This document shows, piece by piece, positions 25,116 to 37,300 of a DNA stretch of 64,000 nt (positions are counted from its first letter, which is position 1; every line of letters begins with the position of its first letter). Under the pieces are notes generated by a model. It was not told the origin of the DNA, did not search any database, and saw only the letters and a list, made by a program, of their open reading frames with translations. This DNA comes from Odiellus spinosus (lineage: Eukaryota > Arthropoda > Arachnida > Opiliones > Phalangiidae): assembly GCA_963920705.1 (NCBI GenBank), contig OY987232.1:19470442-19534441 (forward strand). Direction: 5' to 3'. The translations under genes and the position numbers were made by a program.

Positions 25116-28100
25116 TCAAAATTTCCGATGTGAAAAATTCTTATATAATGTTTTTTTCTTTGGTTTCGCGATTACTATGGTCATTTCAATTAAAATCACG
25201 ACGCAAATTAGTGAATAACCAACACCCAATATGGTTAAACTTAATGAAATATCATCCAATGAAGCCACGTTGAACAAATCTTGTTGCGGGGTTTCCCAAG
25301 TGTGACACGAAAGTCGCGTTTCGATTTGTTTCATTATGTAATTAACTGGACGATGCTCAAACATTATCGATGCTCTAGAAAAAGAAAATTCGTGTTAATT
25401 TTATGGCCAGTCGTATTCGGAGAATTACTAAATGTGGGTCTTCCATAAATTGGCTTATTCATAATTATTATAACGTGATGATTCCGAAAATAATTACCTC
25501 CAAGTTTCCCTTTAAATTATTTTTTTGGTTTGTTCCCATTTCGCCCAAATATTTCGCCCAAAATTATCTATTCCCATTTCGCCCAATCCTACTTCACCCA
25601 AACGTATTATCATTTGGCCCAAAATTATCGATTCCCAATTCGCCCAAACCAAAATTTCCTTGTCCCAATTCGCCCAATCCCACTTCGCCCAATCGTTTTA
25701 TCAGTTAGTAAAGAATTATCTATTCCCATTTCGCTCAACCTAAAATTCCTTTTCCCGTTTCGCCTAAAATTGTTAGGTTAGGTTGGGTTAGGTTAGGTTT
25801 GAAATAATTAAACAGGACGAAGGAACCGATCAAGAGGTTTTTGTTCGCACATGCGAAATAGGATTGGGCCTAATAAATTGGGCTGATTGGGAATTGGGCC
25901 AGTTGGGATTGGGCCAGTTAGGATTGGGCCAATTGAGTTTGGGCCAATTGAGATTGGGCCAATTGAGTTTGGGCCAATTGAGTTTGGGCCAATTGAGTTT
26001 GGGCCAATTGAGATTGGGCGAAATTTGAATTGGGCCAAATGTTTTGGGCGAATCGGGGTAGAACCATTTTTTTTTACCCTTTTTTGATGACGTCGATAAA
26101 TTGTCTCGAAGTATTGACTCTTTTGATTGAAACTACCATAATTTTCTTAATTAATTTATCCTTCCCAATGAAAATAGCGTTCTTTTCGCTTTGGTAATCC
26201 AACGTCATATCCGCTACCATTTTAAAAATGGTATCTTCGTAAAATAGTACCAAAGATCTCTGGTTTAAATCACGAAAGATATCCAAGTCCACGAGATCCG
26301 TGTGTTTTTCAAATTCTATTTTTTGGTTTGCTTCCAAACGAAACCCAAAATGCTTCTAATAATATATTAAAACAATTAATGAAGGTTTTAAAGGACCACT
26401 AATAAAACGTGGGTTCATGCATGGCCTGGAAAGGTCAGGCAATTTGGAAATTGGACCAAAAGGTCAGGGAAAAGTCAGGGAATTTGGAAATTGGTCCAAA
26501 ATAAAGTCAGGGAATTTGGAAATTGGACAAAAAGGTCAGGGAATTTTGAAATTGGTCCAAAATAAAGTCAGGGAATTTGGAAATTGGTCCTAAAGGTCAG
26601 GGAATTTGGAAATTGACCCAAAATAATGTCAGGGAATTTGGAAATTGGACAAAAAGGTCAGGGAAAAGTCCAGGAATTTGGAAATTGGTCCTAAAGGTCA
26701 GGGAATTTGGAAATTGACTCAAAAAGGTCAGGGAATAAAGTCTGGAAATTCGGAAATTGGTCCAAAATTATTTCAAAGACTGTAAAATTAACCAAATTTT
26801 GAACGAACCATGCACAGAAAAATTCTATAATTACCATTTGTTGTTTAAGGTATTTGTCTTCACCCGAATTCATTAAATAACCCAGTTTAGCGTTTTTATT
26901 CGCACCGTGGAAGAAATCACTGAAAGTATTGATTTTTTGATAGGCCACATTCGATAAATCGGATTTCAAATCACACGCCAGGAAAACATTAATAATTTGT
27001 ATGCTAAGCAACCATCCTGACAATAATATTCTTCCAGACATCATTTTCGGTACATTAGGTATCGCTAGAAAAGATTTTTAAAGGGAAACATGGAGCTAAA
27101 AAAATATTTTCGAAATCACTGGATGTCTAAAAACCTGTTCCAGAATTTTTCCATAATTTTAGACACGTTTTTGGTTTATAAATTATTTTTTTAGTAAAAT
27201 TTGAATTTTAGTAAATATAAAATCAGCCCTTAATAGTGTTTGTAATGTGTTAAAATTAAAATAATATGTCGGTATTTGATGCCTAACACCTTGGCATGAG
27301 AATACGTAACCTTTTAACTTACCTTTTAAAAGTAAACTATACGCAAATTGGGCCATTTGATTTAAAATTCTCAGCCACAAATTAAATACGTATTTCTTGA
27401 TAAAATTATTCGATGATTTCTTCTTAGTCAATCTTCGTTTTTCGTGTATGGAGTCAATTAACATTTTAATCACAGCGACCAACATTAATTGCGACAAAAA
27501 AACAAATAAGAACTGAAAATAATGTCAATATAATTAGGCCATTGAAGGACATTATAATTTAAATGAAGGAAATTAATTTTTGTTATGAGATAATGAATAA
27601 CGTCGTGTTTAATTACGTACGGAGTTGTTAATCGTGTATAAGGAGCCATTGTTTCGAAGAAAGGGAGCTGGGTTAGCCGATATTAGTGAAGATTGCATGC
27701 CAATTGATACCGTACAGTCGTAAGAGTCGCTTATCATTTCGATATCCTCCAATGGAATCCCAGTCATAAATACATCCTAAAATATAAATTATCAGTCAAG
27801 CTTTTAAATATATAAATTAAATTAACTACTATTAAAATTCACACGGTTAATTACCACATCCAAACCTTTAATGACTTCATCTTTGAATGAACCCGTTACA
27901 ACTACCTCTTCAATTCTATATTGTAAAGTTGCGTAATATTATATTAGTATGTTAATTATAAAATAATTATATATTTTAATTATAATTATACGGTAATTTT
28001 AATGTTCTTTGGAAGAATCCTTTGAGTAAATCGTAGATGTTGGCCATAATCGGAACCATATCTGTTCCCTTTGGAAATTAAATCAAATTTAAATATAATT

Positions 28101-28491
28101 TTTATTAATTGGATAAGGTCTGTTTAATTATAATTAAATATTATAATTTTGCTTAAAAATAGACCATTGCCCATTGGAGTTAATGGTTATCTAGGAAAAA
28201 AACTCAACATTCATTTAACTATTATCCAAATATATTAACGATTATTCAATTAATAATTAATTAATCCAAAATTAAAATATCTGAAAAAATTATTAATCTA
28301 ATACTAATCAAATATAATTTTTATATTAAACAAATCCAATTAATTTTAATTAATTTCATCAAATTGGACGCTGATTCGTCGAGCTCAGAGTTACGTTATC
28401 ATTTATGGCTTCATTAATTTTTTTAAATTAACAAAAAAAAACTTTAATTAGTACTTACCTCTAGTATACCAACTTTTAATGTTTTGTTCAT
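25116..28491 (-). CDS. Divergent ionotropic receptor, A-type (A3)
   Basis: Predicted 427-residue channel subunit. Exons: 28,459-28,491; 27,992-28,068; 27,855-27,915; 27,621-27,776; 27,323-27,512; 26,835-27,064; 26,078-26,355; 25,116-25,374. The start is MNKTLKVGILE; an in-frame TAA sits between the nearest acceptor-like CAG and the ATG, so the protein begins directly at ligand-binding strand 1. S1 covers residues 1-107, M1 is at about 108-124, a pore-loop helix precedes intron 5, M3 is around LLSGWLLSIQIINVFLAC, S2 spans exons 6-7, and M4 is near LSLTILGVGYSLICVVILI. C-terminal residues are basic. Introns 6 and 7 hold separate minisatellites, and intron 7 also a telomere-like stretch. Fully open and in frame. 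Confidence 0.8.
25525..25772. repeat. Degenerate TTCGCCCAA repeats (TR6)
   Basis: Loose repeats of CCATTTCGCCCAA type in A3 intron 7. All three plus-strand frames stay open because of the repeat; none is a gene. Confidence 0.7.
25772..25801 (+). repeat. Short TTAGG-type telomere-like stretch
   Basis: Reads GTTAGGTTAGGTTGGG and then TTAGGTTAGG, five units of the arthropod TTAGG class with one TTGGG variant. It sits inside A3 intron 7, between the C-rich TR6 and the G-rich TR7. Too short to be an active telomere. Confidence 0.6.
25855..26045. repeat. Minisatellite TR7, 15-bp unit
   Basis: About 12 copies of TTGGGCCAATTGAGT in A3 intron 7, ending about 30 bp from the exon 7 donor. The 15-bp period keeps frames open on both strands. 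Confidence 0.92.
26420..26775. repeat. Minisatellite TR8 in A3 intron 6
   Basis: Around 12 copies of a 26-36 bp unit with GGTCAGGGAATTTGGAAATT. The unit resembles the GTCAGGGAA-rich interior of the elements at 51,020 and 58,397, from which it may derive. Confidence 0.88.
27100..27290. mobile_element. R5 fragment in A3 intron 5
   Basis: Matches the R5 segment running from the CCAGAATTTTTCCATAATTT region into TTTAGTAAATATAAAATC. Non-coding. Confidence 0.55.
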
Positions 28492-29617
28492 TTTTACGAT
28501 TTAGATCTGTAATATCAGATAACCCTCGTGTTCCGTATAGTTAGTGTTCTTATCCGCAGTCAGTCGACAGATAACTAGATTAACTAGTTCTAAATCGGAT
28601 AAACTGATTTTTTAATTTAACTACAATTATCTGAAAGAAAGTTATTTGGGAAACCACGCCTTCTTACTGTAAATCTCTTTTTTTAAATGAATACTAGCTT
28701 AAATTCTAATGAATTAGAACTATTGTCAAGTAATTTCACGATATAACCACTGAAAAATAATATAATTAGATTTAAATTAACAATTATCTGTTTAAGCATC
28801 GATTAACCCGTAAATATCTGCTCATAAATAATTTTAACGGGTAATTCAGATATATATATATATATCACTGATACGTAAAACAGATAACAGTTCGTTCTTT
28901 AGGGATAAAAGCTAGAAAGAGGGTTATCAAATATCTGTATTTAAACACACCTTTTTTTTCCGATAAATTCGCTTTTAAATGATGTTACTTACAATAGTAG
29001 AATGCAAACGACTAACTGTGACTCGCTGTGTTTATTCTTTAAGAAACAATGGTCAGATCTATTGATTTATCCACTTTTTAAAGGTATTATGAATCTACTT
29101 AGTTTATTTTTAATAACGTATTTTTTAACGCTCCTCCATTGATTGAAAATAACAAAATTATTATATTTCACAACACCTTTCATAAGTTTCATAAATGCTT
29201 GAGTAGTAACGCGTGCGAAAACATTAAAACCTTAACGGATTAACTCTTTCGTCTTGAATTATCAACACGTAAAAAGCTGCATTACCATTTATTATTAGTT
29301 AAAATAGTATACGAATTATGGGTAATCTAGCTTTGGGCCTGTCGCCATTTCGAGGTGAAATATTTATTAATAGTCGCTAAATATATTTAAATTGATTTTT
29401 GACTGAGGGAAATTAAAGGGAATATGACACTCCAAATGGAAATTGAGTCATATTTTCGGGTTGATCGTTAAAAAACGATTGAAAATATATATACATATGT
29501 CATAGAACAAAATTACCTGTAAAAATGCATATTTTATAATCACCATTTTCGAAAATTTAATTTTTTATTTTTCTTAATTACAATGAGGCATAATTATTAT
29601 TAAATAGTTTATTTAAT
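28492..29617. other. Intergenic region A3-A4
   Basis: A3 upstream region. It holds an (AT)n microsatellite at about 28,852-28,866 and an R4 fragment at about 29,425-29,565 just past the A4 stop. No exon seen. Confidence 0.5.
29425..29565 (+). mobile_element. R4 fragment downstream of A4
   Basis: Carries the R4 left end (TCATATTTTCGGGTTGATCG) and the CATATGTCATAGAA motif; truncated. It could fall in the A4 3' untranslated region. Confidence 0.6.
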
Positions 29618-32600
29618 TCAGGACCAGTCTATTTGTCTTAAAATGTGAACACGCTGTTTGGTTTTACATACAAAGAATATTATGTTAACTATAAGATTAA
29701 TTATTACTAAACAGTAGCCGATACTTAAAACAATGAAACTCAATTTAAAATCTTGAAACGTCGCTGTATTGAAGAGATCTTGATTTGGTTCTTCCCATAA
29801 ATGCCATTCGAATCTTATTTCAGTTTCTATCGTCAGAAATTGGAATGATTTACATTCAAATATTATAATGTTTCTGTAAAAACAAGGATTATTTTAAGAA
29901 TAATGCAACTCAAAATTATTGGAGAGCTCGGAATTGGATAATGAATATCTTATCCATTGATAATTAGGCTTGTTTTCGGATATTTTAATCTGGGATAAAT
30001 TTAAGTTAATATAAATCCACAAATTATATAAACAGAATCATTAATGCTGGATACGAATTAGACCCGGAGATAAAATTTTAAATTAATAAACGAATTATCC
30101 ATCAATTTATTCGAACTTGGATAACGGGCCGAGATAAAAAATACGACGTTTCTCGAAATCCGTAATATAGAATGAAATATAATAATTCCATTTTGTTCGT
30201 CTAAATCGAAAGGAACGGTTCTAGCTTCGAGATCTCAATTTTGGGTTAAAATAGACGAAGAAACTCTTTGGTTTCAAATTGTCGTTATCGGCGAATGAAT
30301 AACTTTATAACTCGTATCAATTTCCCAATTTAACAATGAGTAGGAATCGCGTTAGTTTGCCGTTACATTCGGATATCCGTTAATACCTCGAATAAGAAAT
30401 AGATATTTTAATATCCGATTGACATTCACAGATGCTCTTATTCAATTAAACAAAAGTTCTACGAACCCGATATTAATTTTGTTAGTCAAATCTCCTGGCA
30501 AATTTCTTCTAATAGGTGCCATTTGAATGTCACCAGCTATGACATTTTTTCCAACGTAGATGTTTGCTTTATTCGGGCCTTCGAGAACTATATTGGCTAG
30601 CATTTTAAAGCCCCTTGTGTACAAGAGCCAAACAACAGTTCTATCATAAATTGTCTGGAAAGTTTTATCGTCTAGCAAATCAATGTAGCCGTTCAATACC
30701 GTAATTCGATTTCTTTTTTTTAACCACTCGTATTCTTTCTATAATAATTAATATTTTATAATTAGTTTTGGCTATTACCAGTTCATAAATTACCCTTTCT
30801 TTTAATTAACTTTAAATTCTAATAAATTAATGTACTTGAGATAAAATTCGTACCAAATTCGTAGCATAATTCAGCCCAAATTTATACCATAATTCAGCCC
30901 AAATTAAACCATAATTCAGCCCAAATTAAACCATAATTCAGCCCAAATTAAACCATAATTCAGCCCAAATTAAACCATAATTCAGCCCAAATTAAACCAT
31001 AATTCAGCCCAAATTAAACCATAATTCAGCCCAAATTAAACCATAATTCAGCCCAAATTAAACCATAATTCAGCCCAAATTAAACCATAATTCAGCCCAA
31101 ATTTAAACCATAATTCAGCCCAAATTTAAACCATAATTCAACCCAAATTAAACCATAATTCAACCCAAATTAAACCATAACTCAACCCAAATTAAACCAT
31201 AATTCAGCCCAAATTAAACCATAATTCAGCCCAAATTAAACCATAATTCAGCCCAAATTAAACCATAATTCAGCCCAAATTAAACCATAATTCAGCCCAA
31301 ATTTAAACCATAATTCAGCCCAAATTTAAACCATAATTCAGCCCAAATTAAACCATAATTCAGCCCAAAATTAAACCATAATTCAGCCCAAAATTAAACC
31401 ATAATTCAGCCCAAAATTAAACCATAATTCAGCCCAAAATTAAACCATAATTCAGCCCAAAATTAAACCATAATTCAGCCCAAAATTCATACCATATTAA
31501 GCAAAAACTCCTCTTCGCTCGTGCCTTTAACGTAACCCAATTTTGTATTTTGATGTTCGCTAAAGAAATCATCAAAACTGTCGATAGTTTGATATGAAAT
31601 TTTTGATAAATCTGACTTCATGTTGCATGTTAAATAAATATTAAAAATCTGCACGCCAAGCAACCAACCGGCGAATAATACACGAATTGAGAGAATATCT
31701 CTTGTTATACCTGGAATACCTGTCAAATAATATCAAAACACGCTTCGTAATTATAACAAGAACCAATTTAAATGTAATCTATAGAGAGAATACGCAAAAT
31801 TTTAGCCGAAAATATTCCATTTTTCACGAGTTTATTGGTTGTTTAGTCAGAAAATAAATATTTAAGCTTTTAAGAAATGAAATTCCAGAATTAAAATCAC
31901 GGAAATTTAAAGACAAATAATTTTTGAGACTGTAAATTATCAATTAATGTTAATTAGGGTAATTTTAGGACTCTACGAGTGTCATTAGGAGATGGTACTA
32001 ACGTAGGCATTCTCTCTTAATTAGAATTAAATATGTTCTTGTTTAAAATAATAAAATCAAAATTTACTCTTCGAAACAAAAGTATTTGAAAGTAGTCCAG
32101 CCGTGTTAATAATAGATTTAAATATCCCTTTTTGACGAATTTTCATTGGTTTAAGTCTCCCAGATGTGGTCCTGTTCATGACCCTTCTTATTAACATCTT
32201 CATGACCATTAATATCAACGATACGAATAATAAATTAACCAAAAAGCACACTTGAAACTATAATATAATTTATAATTAGAAATTAAATTTAATTTTTGAT
32301 TTGTGATTTTTTTACCGATGGTTCAATATTAACAATCGACCAGTTTTCGTGAAGATAGGGTGCCGGATTAGCCGAGATTAAGGCGGATTTACCTTGATCC
32401 GTTAAACTGGCTTCGTGAGTTAACCAAAATCTATCTAATCTTTCTTGCGGAATTGTTGTTAAATAGACGTCCTAAATCACAAAACAAAATATATTTTAAT
32501 TCAAAGCTTAATTAGGTTTAAATTTAATTATAATTATCTTAAATTTACCACATCTAAGGTAGTGTTCGGTTCCCATGTCAATGGATCCGTTAACTCAACT

Positions 32601-32850
32601 AATTCCACTCTATATTGAAATAGTCAATTAAATTATAATTATTTAAAATTTAATTCATTCTAAGATTAGTTTTAATATTACGATAAATTTGAAATTTTCT
32701 CCATATATCTCTTGTATCCTTGATAATATTTTCCAACCATAGTAATAATATCAGATCTCTTTCATTAAATATAAATTATTAATTAATTAGCAAAATTAAA
32801 TGCGGAGTTAAATTAAAACTTACCTCGAGAAATCCAATTTTAAGTATCAT
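29618..32850 (-). CDS. Divergent ionotropic receptor, A-type (A4)
   Basis: Predicted 421-residue channel subunit. Exons: 32,824-32,850; 32,682-32,758; 32,549-32,609; 32,316-32,471; 32,068-32,257; 31,493-31,719; 30,467-30,738; 29,618-29,873. It starts MILKIGFLE, with an in-frame TAA 24 bases upstream of the ATG. Domain order: S1 (1-107), M1 (FLVNLLFVSLILMV), basic linker, pore segment, M3 (LFAGWLLGVQIFNIYLTC), S2 with DRTVVWLLYT, and M4 (SFIVLSIGYCLVIINLIV). The exon 7 donor is GG|GTTCGT, weak but at the position conserved in A1, A3 and A5; without splicing the frame reaches a stop 30 bases later. Intron 6 is a minisatellite that begins at the donor itself; intron 7 is filled by an R3 copy. 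All exons are open. Confidence 0.8.
29923..30431 (+). mobile_element. R3 copy in A4 intron 7
   Basis: About 508 bp, begins GAGCTCGGAATTGGATAATG and ends GATTGACATTCAC. It ends 35 bp from the A4 exon 7 donor. Near-identical to 740-1,232 and 35,205-35,655. Confidence 0.8.
30862..31492. repeat. Minisatellite TR9 in A4 intron 6, 21-23 bp unit
   Basis: About 29 copies of ACCATAATTCAGCCCAAATT. On the gene strand each unit reads ...ATTATGGTTTAATTTGG..., and the first unit overlaps the exon 6 donor (ATATG|GTATGA). The array therefore begins at the exon-intron junction. Confidence 0.95.
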
Positions 32851-34371
32851 TTTTAGTTTAGTATTTAATAATTAGTTAATCTCGGTACTTAATCCGGATT
32901 AAATTGTACTATTCGTATGAAAATTATTGTTTAATTTCGTTGCACGTTTTTAATATTCATTAATTAACGCCTCAATCCCATAGGTATTCAATAAATTATG
33001 CGTTAATTAGTCTGATTAAAAAATTATATAAACAAATTAAAATTAAAAAAATAGATTAATTATTTTTAACATTTTAATATGGAAGTTTCTTTAAACTATA
33101 TTTTTTGACGAGTTTTAAATTCACAAGTTTAAATCAACTAGATTTTTCGCTTCGTACGAACGTCTAAAGCCTTTGTTGATCCGACGAAATCGACCGTTGA
33201 ATCTTTCTTTATACTTAAATAAAAAACAATAGCCCAAGAAGTTTGGCTTTTATCGATTTGTTTTGTCTCCGTGTCAATATCAAATGTTCTTTTAGGTATA
33301 AATAGCGTTTGTTAAGTGAGTACGAGCCTCGTTCGCATTATAGACTTTGAAATCGATTTTAAACGTTTTGGAAAAGTCAAATTATAAAATTTTGGAGTCA
33401 CCCGTCTAGACCTTTGATCAAGAAACAAAATTAATATCTTAAAGTCGATTTGAATGGATTCAAAACGGATTCTAAACCCGGTTCTAAAATGGCAAGTGTG
33501 AACGTAACTCTATATTGTTGTTACATCGAAGTAAATGAATATTACGCGTGTAATGTTTTTAGCTCTTTCAATAGATATATAAAGTAATTCTGACACTTTT
33601 TCTTTTTCGAATGGCTATGGATTATATTTTTTATTTTTAACATAAACGATTAAAATATCAGAAAGAAATATCAAAATGAAAATTACTAAAATATAGGTCA
33701 TTTTTTCCCCGATATATGACGTAATTAAACATAATTAAATTCATACGAAAGGTAATTGTCTTAATCTAGATTAAATAGTTTTACGAAAAAGACCGCGCGA
33801 AAGCGACCTTATCACTCCTGCACGAGAATCACGCTATCATAATGATGACGTAGTTTGCGGGGAATTTTTATTCTTAAAATTTCGAAAATAGTCTAATATT
33901 TTTTTTAACGTAATGGGTTGGTTTTATAATTATTTTCTTCGGCAGTTCGTTAGATAACATTAATATTAAACCATTAAAATTTTAAATTCGATTTAAATAT
34001 AATAACTTTCGTTAATAATCAAAATATTCGTTAGGAATACTCTCAAATCAATTGTAGTCTCTACAATATCGAAATCACGCGACCATAATGATGACGTAGA
34101 TTGCGGGGAAATGTTGTAATTTTGTTCTATGACATATGTATATGTATTTTGAATCGTTTTTTAACGATCAACCCGAAAATATGACTCAATTTTTCATTTT
34201 GGAGTTCATAAAAAATTAATGACATAGTCACTTTTAGTGATATATATTCAACACGCATGAACCACGCCAGTGTTTATTCACAACGAATTATCTAGAAAAT
34301 ACACGTAATCTAGACATTGCGTGTTGTACTTTCGACATCTCGAGAATTTATAAGTTTGTTAGATTGATTTA
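32851..34371. other. Intergenic region A4-A5
   Basis: Contains the A4 upstream sequence and, from 33,725, an R4 copy close to the A5 stop. A TATA-like TATAAATA is present near 33,298 but about 450 bp from the A4 ATG. No exon seen. Confidence 0.45.
33725..34215 (-). mobile_element. R4 copy downstream of A5
   Basis: Nearly full-length inverted R4, closely matching 63,400-63,925, with CATAATGATGACGTAG present twice. Non-coding. Confidence 0.75.
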
Positions 34372-37300
34372 TTATTTTTTATTTATTGGTGTTTTAATTA
34401 AATAAGTTACATTAGTAAACAACGTGAGACATACTATAACGTATCCCGAAAATAAAATAATGAAAGCTACAATTAGGTCATTTAAGGAAGCTGGTTGGAA
34501 TTCGCCCGTATATGGTGGTTCCCATTCGTGCCAAATAATTCGACGGTCTTGTTCGATAGAATATTGGCCAAATGGCTTCGTGTCGAACATTAAGGTGTTT
34601 CTGGAAACAAAAGAAATAGTCTGGTCATGGTGTTGTTTAGTGTAAGAGATATGTCTTGAATTTGCCTAATGGAAAGTTTCTAATTTGACCAATAGAAACG
34701 TCTCTAATTTGTCCAATAGATACTTTTCGAATTTGACCAATAGATGCGTTTCTAATTTGACCAATAGATACGTCTCTAATTTGACCAATAGAAACGTCTC
34801 TAATTGTCTCAAAAACCCGTAAGAACTTGAACCATATCCCTAACTTAATCCAGCAAAGCGGATTTATACAAGGATAATTCTTACCCAAAGTGTATGGTTT
34901 CTGAAATATGTAAGGAGAGGTTCTTTTTGACTGGTATCATTCGCAATTTTCCAAGTAGAGATTTTTTTCCAATGTAAAAATTCATTTTTTCTTCAATTAA
35001 TTCGAGATAGACGTTGGCTACCGTTTTGAAGTACGTGTAGCCGATTAAGAAAACCACAGATCTTTCTTTTAATTCCTCGTAACTGTCGTCCATCAATAAG
35101 TAACCGTTATAAGGTTCGATTTCTAGAAGACGATTGGATTTCAGCAAATTCGAATATTCTCTCTATCGAGATAAATGTAAAATTGAACACTTTAATATTT
35201 TCTAGGCTTCAAATATTTTAATCTCGGATAAATTAAGTTAATATAAATCCACAAATTATATAAACAGAATGCTGGATACGAATTAGACCCGGAGATAAAA
35301 TTTCAATTAATAAACGAATTATCCAATGTAAATTTATTCGAACTTGGATAACGGGCCGAGATAAAAATACGACGTTTCTCGAAATCCCTAATATAGAATG
35401 AAATATAATAATTTCATTTTGTTCGTCTAAATCGAAAGGAACGGTTCTAGCTTGGAGATCTCAATTTTGGGTTAAAATAGACGAAGAAACTCTTTGGTTT
35501 CAAATTGTCGTTATCGGCGAATGAATAACTTTATAACTCGTATCAATTTCCCAATTTAACAATGAGTAAGAATCGCGTTAGTTTGATGTTACATTCGGAT
35601 ATCCGTTAATATCTCGAATAAGAAATGGATATTTTAATATCCGATTGACATTCACGATGATTTAATTAACAAAAGTAATTATTATTCACCGTATTTTTCA
35701 CGTAATCTTCTTCCGTTGATCGCGAAAAGAAACCAAGTTTGGTTTTCGAATTTGCTCGAATAAAATCTTCCAAATTGTCAATGGTTTGGTAGTTGGTTTC
35801 TGATAGGTGGGCTTTCATGAAGCATGCCACGTGAATATTAAAGATCTGTACGCTTATTAGCCATCCGCTCAGTAAAATTCGAACCGGTATCATTTTCGGT
35901 ACATTAGGTACACCTAACAATATAATATCACATTCATTTATTCGAGAAGCTAAGCCTTGGTAAAATAGTCGACTTACTTTTAATTAAGAAACTCGCACCC
36001 AATAATATCATCTGACGAAATAATGACGCGAAACAATTTTTAATTCCACCTTTTCTTTGTGTTGCCAATTTTTGCGTTTGTTTAACAATAAAGCGCTCGT
36101 AACCAGCGTTCAGACACATAATCATCAGAGACACGAGTAATAAATTAACGCAAATTAATATCTGAAACTAAAAAGGTGATTACAGTTTTGATATCACCGC
36201 GAATCCAATCACTGAACTTATTTAAAAAGTCGATATTACTTGTTTTTCAACCGCAAAAATGGCTAAATTATTCCGAAGATATGGTACAGGTTGACCTGAT
36301 ATTAGAAATGTTTCGTCATAACCGTATATCGAACCACAATGTGAACCAGACCATTTTGATAATTTTTCCAATGGCACGAATGCTAAATATATGTCCTGCA
36401 ATTAAAATTAAAATCAGAAGCCGATGAAACCCTCCTTTAAAGTCTACTACTCTAATGTTCGATATAGCGCTCCTCTCTGTATGGGTAAAATTCCCAATTT
36501 TACGAGATCGGAGGGGTCCTACTTCATCCCCCCTGTCTAGGGAAAATTGGAAATTCTCTCTCTCCACAAACGACGACGTTTTTTTGACGAACTCCGAGGC
36601 TGCTAGAGATATTCGCTCGACGAAACTCCCGCTCCGAAAATATCAACCGTTAGGAGGCGTACGAATCGCGCCTTTTGAGAATAACCCATACAGAGAGGGG
36701 TAGACAAGACCCGGGAGTAATAGACTTCAAAGGAGGGTTTCATCGGCTTCTGTTAAAATTTAAAACTTGGAGCTAAAATTAGATTTTGAATTTATTTTCG
36801 TTAATCACCGTGTCAAAAAAGCAATTCCAGATTTTTTCCACCATTTTTAGACACGTTTTTCTTCTTTAAATTAATTACTAAAGTAAATATATAAAAGTAA
36901 ATATATAATCGGACCAATCATATTATTTCAGACTTCAACAGCGCTGAATAACTTCATAAAAAATTCTAGAATACCTTTTTAGTCACGGTGACTCCAAAAA
37001 TAAATTCAAAATCATTTTTAGCTTCAAATTTCCCTTTAATTTATGTTAATTTTTCTTAATTACCATATCTAATGACCCTTCTTTCAATGGCTGTCTTGGA
37101 ACTGGCGCCAATTCAACACTATTACGAAAAATTTATTTATTTAAATAATTTTTTCTTTCCCATTAAGTTAAACAATTTGTTGTTTTGAAATAATAATTTA
37201 ATCCGCTATTTCTGTATATTATATACGGCCATTTCAATTTCTACACTTTTTAGACGAGCCGTGATTTAACCAGGTTTGACCGAGGTTTACATCAGCCTTA

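Noticed and set aside
25403..26087. Open frames in several phases encoding repetitive proline/glycine-rich peptides
   Set aside because: They arise from the 15-bp and related minisatellites TR6 and TR7 inside A3 intron 7. Repeat periods divisible by three keep frames open.
30437..30466. Possible premature end of A4 in exon 7 caused by the R3 insertion
   Set aside because: A GG|GTTCGT donor at 30,466 sits exactly at the paralogous position and phase, so the stop beyond it is intronic; the donor is weak, however.
36416..36760. Idea that MITE-1 disrupts A5 by removing the exon 4 acceptor
   Set aside because: The acceptor and an 18-bp tract remain intact on the exon side, and exons 3 and 4 join in the conserved phase.
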